Source: Perilla frutescens (taxonomy: Eukaryota > Streptophyta > Magnoliopsida > Lamiales > Lamiaceae). Taken from it: 64,000 nt of DNA. Made by a program: the position numbers and the translations under genes. The stretch covers positions 1,386,501 through 1,450,500 of the forward strand of contig BRKX01000002.1 in NCBI GenBank assembly GCA_026008535.1. Direction: 5' to 3'. The stretch's first letter is position 1. The number at the start of each line of letters is the position of its first letter. Shown here in pieces: positions 58,896-64,000 of the stretch. The notes under the pieces were generated by a model. The model saw only the letters and a list, made by a program, of their open reading frames with translations, was not told where the DNA came from and made no database searches.

Positions 58896-60515
58896 TTAAT
58901 TTAATTGGACCCAAATACCCTCACTAGGAATATTTTGATGAACCACGAATAGAAGATAGTATCCTGGCGGGGCAATTTGACCCGAACCCGGTGTCACAAC
59001 CTGAATTTGATACGAGTTAATCCCAACTTTTGTTAGATTTCCTCCACCTAGTACCAACAACCTTTGGTTCATCGAAAACGAGTGAGTTGTGAAAGAGGGT
59101 GCCACCATTGTAACAATTACTGAATCACCATCGACTTGACCCGAAGGAACTGTGAACCCTACTCGGAGCTGTTGTTTGTACCCGATTTTAGATTGTGACA
59201 TGGGGGACGTAATTTGCGGACGCATGCTCGTGTAAGTTGAGTTCAAGTACGACGGAGAAAACGCTTCTAAAGTCAAATCAGTAGGGAAGTCAACTCCCGT
59301 AAAATTGTAGTATTCATGGGGATTGCTACCACCAACGAGAACTCGGCCATCACGGAGTAGTATTGCGGTCGAGTGGTACATTCGAGGAGTAGAACTCAAG
59401 CTCTGAACCTCAAATCTTGACCCGAATGGGTTGTCAGGCCGATAAATAACTGGTGACAGAATCGGATCCTTACCCATATCCCATCCAGCCACACCCGAAC
59501 CTGCCCCGTTGATTAGCAAGACTTCACCATTCGGTAACAAAATCATGTCCCCCAGGACTCGAGGACCAGGCATGGTCTCCATGACCCATTGAGGGTTCTG
59601 GTCTTGAATTCGAATCCTACCACACGTGTCGAGCGCCCGGACAAATTTTCCATTTTTAGCACTAACATAAGAGCCCTTTGGTGCACCTCCACACACCAAA
59701 ACCTCAGCTACGGAGCTATTCTTCAATGGAAGCAAAACTGCCGATCCCGTACTCGGATAGTTTCTCGGGTCGCCGCCGGGGATGGCCGGATAATTCTTCA
59801 CCACCACCGCGTTTACGTAATCGAACAAAATAGCTCGATTATTCGCGAAGATGAACAAGTTTCCATCCACATTCAAGAAAACGAAGGGGTGATTGTTCTC
59901 AATGTTCTGATCATTTGTCTGAGCAAGAAACGGCAGATTGAAAGCCGTCTCCGCCGCCGTCTTCTTCGGATAGAACTCGTAGTTGAACTGCCGCGTGCCG
60001 CCGACGATGATCGCCCTGCCGTCGGGGAGAATGTGATTGGTGGCGTACCACCGCCGCTGCGCTAGCGCCGGATTGATCTCCTGCCAATCGCAGGAGCCGT
60101 CGCTGCATGGCTTGTAGATTCTGGCGGCGTGGTCGCCGTCGTTGAAGCCGCCGGTCTGCACGAGGGTGCCGTCGGGGAGGACGGCGCCGGAGGAGCACCA
60201 GGTGTCGGTGAGCACCATGAGGGGGCGGACGGAGCCGGAAGCGACGTCGTACTCGACGGAGTGGGCGGTGCAGTCGACTTTGTTGGCGGTGTCGAAGGGG
60301 TCGTGGCGGCATTTGCCGCCGGGGAGGGAGATGTTGGAGTTGCCGAAGTCGGTGCGGTCGAAGATGACGACGCGGTCGGTGTGGAGGAGCTGCATGTGCA
60401 TGGCGGAGATGCTGATGTTGGAGTGGAGTGGGTCCCAGTAACCGCCTGCGGCGGCGCGTGTGAGGAGTCGCCGGTGAGGGAGGAGGAGGAGGAGGAAGAA
60501 GAGGAGCGGAGGCAT
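58896..60515 (-). CDS. GLOX: Secreted glyoxal/galactose oxidase-like copper radical oxidase, copy 2
   Basis: Intronless paralogue of the gene at 47930-49564, 539 aa, differing by scattered substitutions, a shorter leader and one residue fewer at ENNHPF (copy 1 ENNLYPF). The signal peptide (LLFFLLLLL) and both domains are intact. The Cys-Tyr cofactor residues are C107 and Y157, and copper ligands are Y380-H381 and H478. N-glycosylation sequons lie at 61, 266, 404, 425 and 493. No residue difference touches the active-site motifs, so catalysis should be the same. Differences cluster in surface loops such as GRRQ/GTRQ and ELGRDP/DMGKDP. The promoter lacks the MITE found before copy 1. Confidence 0.95.
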   Translation of the reverse strand: MPPLLFFLLLLLPHRRLLTRAAAGGYWDPLHSNISISAMHMQLLHTDRVVIFDRTDFGNSNISLPGGKCRHDPFDTANKVDCTAHSVEYDVASGSVRPLMVLTDTWCSSGAVLPDGTLVQTGGFNDGDHAARIYKPCSDGSCDWQEINPALAQRRWYATNHILPDGRAIIVGGTRQFNYEFYPKKTAAETAFNLPFLAQTNDQNIENNHPFVFLNVDGNLFIFANNRAILFDYVNAVVVKNYPAIPGGDPRNYPSTGSAVLLPLKNSSVAEVLVCGGAPKGSYVSAKNGKFVRALDTCGRIRIQDQNPQWVMETMPGPRVLGDMILLPNGEVLLINGAGSGVAGWDMGKDPILSPVIYRPDNPFGSRFEVQSLSSTPRMYHSTAILLRDGRVLVGGSNPHEYYNFTGVDFPTDLTLEAFSPSYLNSTYTSMRPQITSPMSQSKIGYKQQLRVGFTVPSGQVDGDSVIVTMVAPSFTTHSFSMNQRLLVLGGGNLTKVGINSYQIQVVTPGSGQIAPPGYYLLFVVHQNIPSEGIWVQLN

Positions 60516-60592
60516 ATTTCGAAGTAAATGGAATTTTTTTATTTTTATTATTTATTTATTTTTTGAGTAAATTGAATGGAATATTGTTTTGG

Positions 60593-60603
60593 ATTTATAT
60601 ACA
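60593..60603 (-). promoter_or_regulatory. TATA box of oxidase copy 2
   Basis: The minus strand reads GTGTATATAAATCC about 80 bases upstream of the ATG, matching copy 1. Confidence 0.6.
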
Positions 60604-61854
60604 CAAGCTAGGCCGCGTGACAAATATTTTTGTAAGTATATAATTGAGAAAAAAAATTTATAATTTTATTTTTGGAGTTGAAAAAAAATCTAATTTTTTT
60701 TTTATATCAGAGATATTCGATGAAATTATCCGCCACACACTTAAAATTATTAATTTTTATCTAATTTTATATTTTAATTTAATCTATAGTTGTTATTTAT
60801 AGTACATTCTATTAAATTATGGTATATAATTATTCACTAGGATATAATAATCAATTAGTAACAAAAAAGTGAATATTAAATATTAAAAAATGATTACATA
60901 CTTTAATTAATTCGATTTATATTGTGGATGAGAACGAGCAAAAAAAAATCAACTTATTTTTCATATCAGATATATTCAATTGAAATTATCTGCTACACAT
61001 TTAAAATTATTAATTTTTATTTGAGCTTTTATGTTTCAATTTAATCTATAGTTGTTAGTTATATTTCACTCTACTAAATAAGGGTATACGATTATTTAAT
61101 CGGGAATAATAAAGTATTAACTAAAAATTGAATATTAAATGCTAAAAAATAATTATATATCTTATTTAATTTGATTTATATTGTGGATGAGAACAATTTA
61201 ATATTTGTTCATTTTTTTCTTTGATTTGAATTTTTTGTGTTTTATTTTAATTTTACGATTATTATTATTAATTAAGGTTCATTCTTTTCGATTTACTAAT
61301 GAAGCTTCATTTTATCCAGTTATTTTTTAGGAAATAATTAACTGAGAAAAAAATGCATAATGTTTCGGATCGGAGCAAAAAAAAAGAGTCAAATATTTTG
61401 GATTTTATACACTCTTTTACACACTTAAAATTATTAATATTTATTCATTTTTTCAAATTTTAAATTTCATTATTAATTAAAGTGAATTTTACTTTATATT
61501 TATTAATTAAGGTTCATTCTATCTAATTAGAATATATAATTACTTTTTAGGAAATAATCAATTATTACCTAAAAATTGAATATTAAATAATTAATAACAG
61601 ATAATTGTATATATATTCTAATTGGATAGATTGAACTATAATTAATTTGATTTATATCGTTGATGAGAACAACACACGCAGTGCTACAAATATATTTATA
61701 AGTTTATAGTTGAAGAAAAAATCTATAATTTTTTTAGGAAAATCAAATCAAATTTATTGGTGACTAAAATCAGCTCGACGAATGGCATTGTTAAAGTCGT
61801 AGTCAAAACACTTAATAAATATATAAAATTATTGAAACATAACTCATGAATCTC

Positions 61855-61880
61855 AATCTCTCTCTCTCTCTCTCTCTCTC
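61855..61880. repeat. (CT)n microsatellite
   Basis: About 13 CT units just past the right edge of duplication block 2. Confidence 0.9.
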
Positions 61881-61921
61881 GTAAAATTAATCAAAGACCA
61901 TCAGACTACATTTAAAATAGG

Positions 61922-62225
61922 GTTAATTGTCAAAAAATGTACCATCTTTCAACGAATTTACAAATTAGATACCACTTTTTAAACGTTTCAATAAAGACAC
62001 GACTTTTTATTTTGTAGCAAAATAGACACCCTCTTTCTTTTCCGGCCACTGATAAAATGATGTGGCTTTATTTATTTCCTACGTGTACTTGCCACGTCAA
62101 TATTTATTTTTTAGTTAATTGCCAAAAAATGCACCACCTTTCAACGAATTTGCAAATTAGACACCACTTTTCAAAACGTTTCAATAATGACACAAACTTT
62201 TATTTTGTAGCAAAATAGACACCTC
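61922..62225. repeat. Direct repeat pair of about 110 bp
   Basis: 61922-62031 and 62114-62225 both read TTAATTGYCAAAAAATG, CCTTTCAACGAATTT, AAACGTTTCAATAA and TTTATTTTGTAGCAAAATAG. They are separated by an 80-base segment with ACGTGTACTTGCCACGTC. It may be part of a larger unrecognised repeat. Confidence 0.7.
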
Positions 62226-62229
62226 TAAT

Positions 62230-63170
62230 TTTTCACGAGATGTGGCTGCAATTGAGGGTATTGGCATGTTGATGTACAAAAAGCTCATGACAAATTAAAT
62301 TCCATCAAGTCAAATTACAATAGATTTTACGCAAGATCGAATTAATTAGAGATATTCAGAATTGCTCTTGAATTAGAAGAGAAGGAGAGGTATAAATAAT
62401 TTATTTGTCATCGGTAAACTAAAATCTAATCAAATGAGTGAAAAATATCAAGAAACTGTGTTGATTTATTCCTTGAAGATTTACCGGAGATGTATGGATG
62501 GTGGGGGCTATACATCGGGTTTTTATTTGATTTTGTTAGGGTTTTTTTTAGTATAATAGATCAAGTCTACCAAGGCAAAATCCAGCCTCGTCTGGCCCAT
62601 TTCTATTCTTATCCAAAGTGCTTGTAATTTAGTAGTCTATTGTTCAAACCACACAATAAATTTTTGACATAATAGAATCATGAAACTACTTGACATGTCA
62701 TCCTTAATTTTATTTCATATTTTTAATAACATCCACACGATTTTTACAAGTCCACAAACTAGCTTCACATATTGAAAAAAGAAAAGAAAAGAATACATGC
62801 ATAACTTACTAATAAATTAATAATTATGAATACACATAAATTCATAGCACAAACGAGAATAAACTTGTAGCATCATGTATTACAAATATTATTAAATTAA
62901 ATATTTTGTTTTTAATAAATCAACTATTTTGGATAACTTACTAATGCATCATAGAAAAAAGTTAATCAAGGAATTCAATTCAAAGATATTAAAAGAAGTT
63001 AATAAATTTATGAGGACATAATGCATGCCCTTTTCAATGTAAAATATAAATAAAAAATAAGTAAATATCCAAATCACGCTTCTAATAAATCTAATAGATA
63101 GGATGAGTCTATAATTTACAAATTAGGAGAGTGCTTACAAATGAACCATTCCCCTTCCATTTATATATGT
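62230..63170. other. AT-rich intergenic DNA
   Basis: I see no gene or bounded element. Confidence 0.5.
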
Positions 63171-63173
63171 ATG

Positions 63174-63210
63174 CAGTGGTAGAACTAAAAAAATTCTTCA
63201 GAGGGGGCTA
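63174..63210. mobile_element. hAT-like terminus (one end)
   Basis: CAGTGGTAGAACTAAAAAAA then TTCTTCAGAGGGGGCTAC resembles the tips of the hAT MITE at 42225 (CAGGGGCGGAACCAGAAATT, then CAGGGGGCC). The other end is not identified before the window ends. Confidence 0.4.
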
Positions 63211-63491
63211 CATATTGCTTAATTTGTGATGGAATGATAACTCAATGTTATATTTTTTACGTGACTGAAAAAAATAATAGTAAGAAGAATGGATGATTGC
63301 CACCCTTTTTGCATTTAATTTTCATCTTTTTATACGTGTGGAATTTTTTTTTGTTAGCACGCCCTATTTTCTTTAATGAGATTATATCATTTTTACATTT
63401 AAAAATCTTTATATTATACATAAATATAAATTCAAAAAATAATATAAGTTATACTAAGAACATCAAAATTGAACTCAAACACTCAAAATAA

Positions 63492-64000
63492 TCTATACAT
63501 ATATTAAAGCAAAATCGCAGGGGCAAAATTATCATAAAAATAAACCAGTCAAAATTTTGTTAAAATAAAATTGTTCGCGAGAAATCCTCTGGAGTAGACC
63601 TGTAGCGCAGTTGGTTACAGGGTGCTAATGCATCTTCATTCGCTTGTGTTCAATTCCTCTAGGTATCCTCAAATTTAAATTTTTAAATCTTTTTAGATTT
63701 TTTTTTAAATAAAAAACTAAACCCAAAACATTTATAAATAACAATTAACAACAATTCACATTTTTTATTTTTTTAGATTTTCTAAATTAAAAAATCACTA
63801 AATTTAATAAAATGCCCATGAAAAATATTTATATTTATATATTTTTAATTGTACTACTACCTATGGTGTAAACATTCAATTTTTAAGTTTTTGAATTTTT
63901 TAAAATAAAAAATATCACCAAAACATGCATAGATGACAATTAACAAACATTCACATCTTTAATTTTTTAGATTTTCTATATATACAATATCACCAAAACA
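63492..64000 (+). mobile_element. Helitron-like 5' end, continues past the window
   Basis: TCTATACATATATTAAAGCA preceded by A matches the tips seen on the minus strand at 9568 and 34811. It is cut by the window edge, so the 3' hairpin and CTRR cannot be checked. Confidence 0.4.
63592..63670 (+). pseudogene. tRNA-Ile-like sequence, degenerate
   Basis: The A box is perfect (TAGCGCAGTTGG), GGTGCTAATG recalls the tRNA-Ile anticodon arm, and GTTCAATTCC is a B-box variant. The flanks GAGTAGACCT and AGGTATCCTC pair at 8 of 10 positions, but a regular anticodon stem does not form. It may be a decayed tRNA or the head of a SINE. Confidence 0.4.

Larger units (their letters stand above)
56219..61845. 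repeat. Segmental duplication, block 2
   Basis: Paralogue of 45738-51510 in direct orientation, with the oxidase genes displaced by 10.97 kb. It lacks the two Stowaways and the promoter MITE of block 1 and contains a Harbinger derivative (57276-58114). The part upstream of the oxidase (60600-61840) also has repeated phrases GATTTATATTGTGGATGAGA that look like local duplications. Confidence 0.9.

Noticed and set aside
59589..60527. Plus-strand open frames opposite oxidase copy 2
   Set aside because: Antisense shadows created by GC-rich third positions; glycine/valine/glutamate-rich low-complexity translations.

Overview
This window is plant nuclear DNA, almost certainly from a eudicot. The reasons are strong AT richness, spliced genes with GT-AG introns, a nuclear tRNA-Ser with a pol III T-run, a plant BBR/BPC (GAGA-binding) factor, a group I bZIP factor, plant GLOX-type copper radical oxidases, and many plant-type transposons (hAT, PIF/Harbinger, Stowaway, Mutator-like MITEs, Helitron, CACTA, tRNA-derived SINE, solo LTR). 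The BPC and GLOX sequences look asterid-like, possibly Lamiales, but the species cannot be fixed by eye.

Layout. 1-10 kb is gene-poor: two inverted jacalin-lectin pseudogene fragments, a chimeric receptor-kinase fragment, and several MITEs. A tRNA-Ser(GCU) lies at 10.4 kb. A complete bZIP gene (minus strand, four coding exons, 446 aa) spans 12.2-14.2 kb, with a 5'UTR intron and leader exon reaching about 14.9 kb. A complete BBR/BPC gene (minus strand, 334 aa) spans 18.7-19.8 kb, with a 1.7-kb 5'UTR intron to 21.6 kb. 22-31 kb holds MITEs, a perfect hairpin, two decayed hAT transposases, a retroelement-like block and a small TATA-preceded ORF with similarity to Myb/SANT-like accessory proteins. 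A complete intron-containing histone H3.3 gene lies at 32.0-32.6 kb. 33-45 kb is almost wholly transposon and tandem-repeat DNA.

45.7-61.8 kb is a tandem segmental duplication. Two blocks of about 5.7 kb each carry an intronless glyoxal/galactose-oxidase-like gene (544 and 539 aa, all copper and Tyr-Cys cofactor residues kept), separated by about 4.7 kb with a SINE and a CACTA end. Each block has gained its own insertions, so the other block serves as the unoccupied site. One MITE sits about 40 bp upstream of the TATA box of the first oxidase only.

The genes do not form a pathway. bZIP, BPC and H3.3 are nuclear regulators or chromatin components, and the two oxidases are predicted secreted cell-wall enzymes. 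I found no clearly new system. The most informative features are the paired oxidase blocks with mutual empty sites, a high-copy 9-bp-TSD MITE family, a tandem array of a fold-back unit, and the small SANT-like gene.
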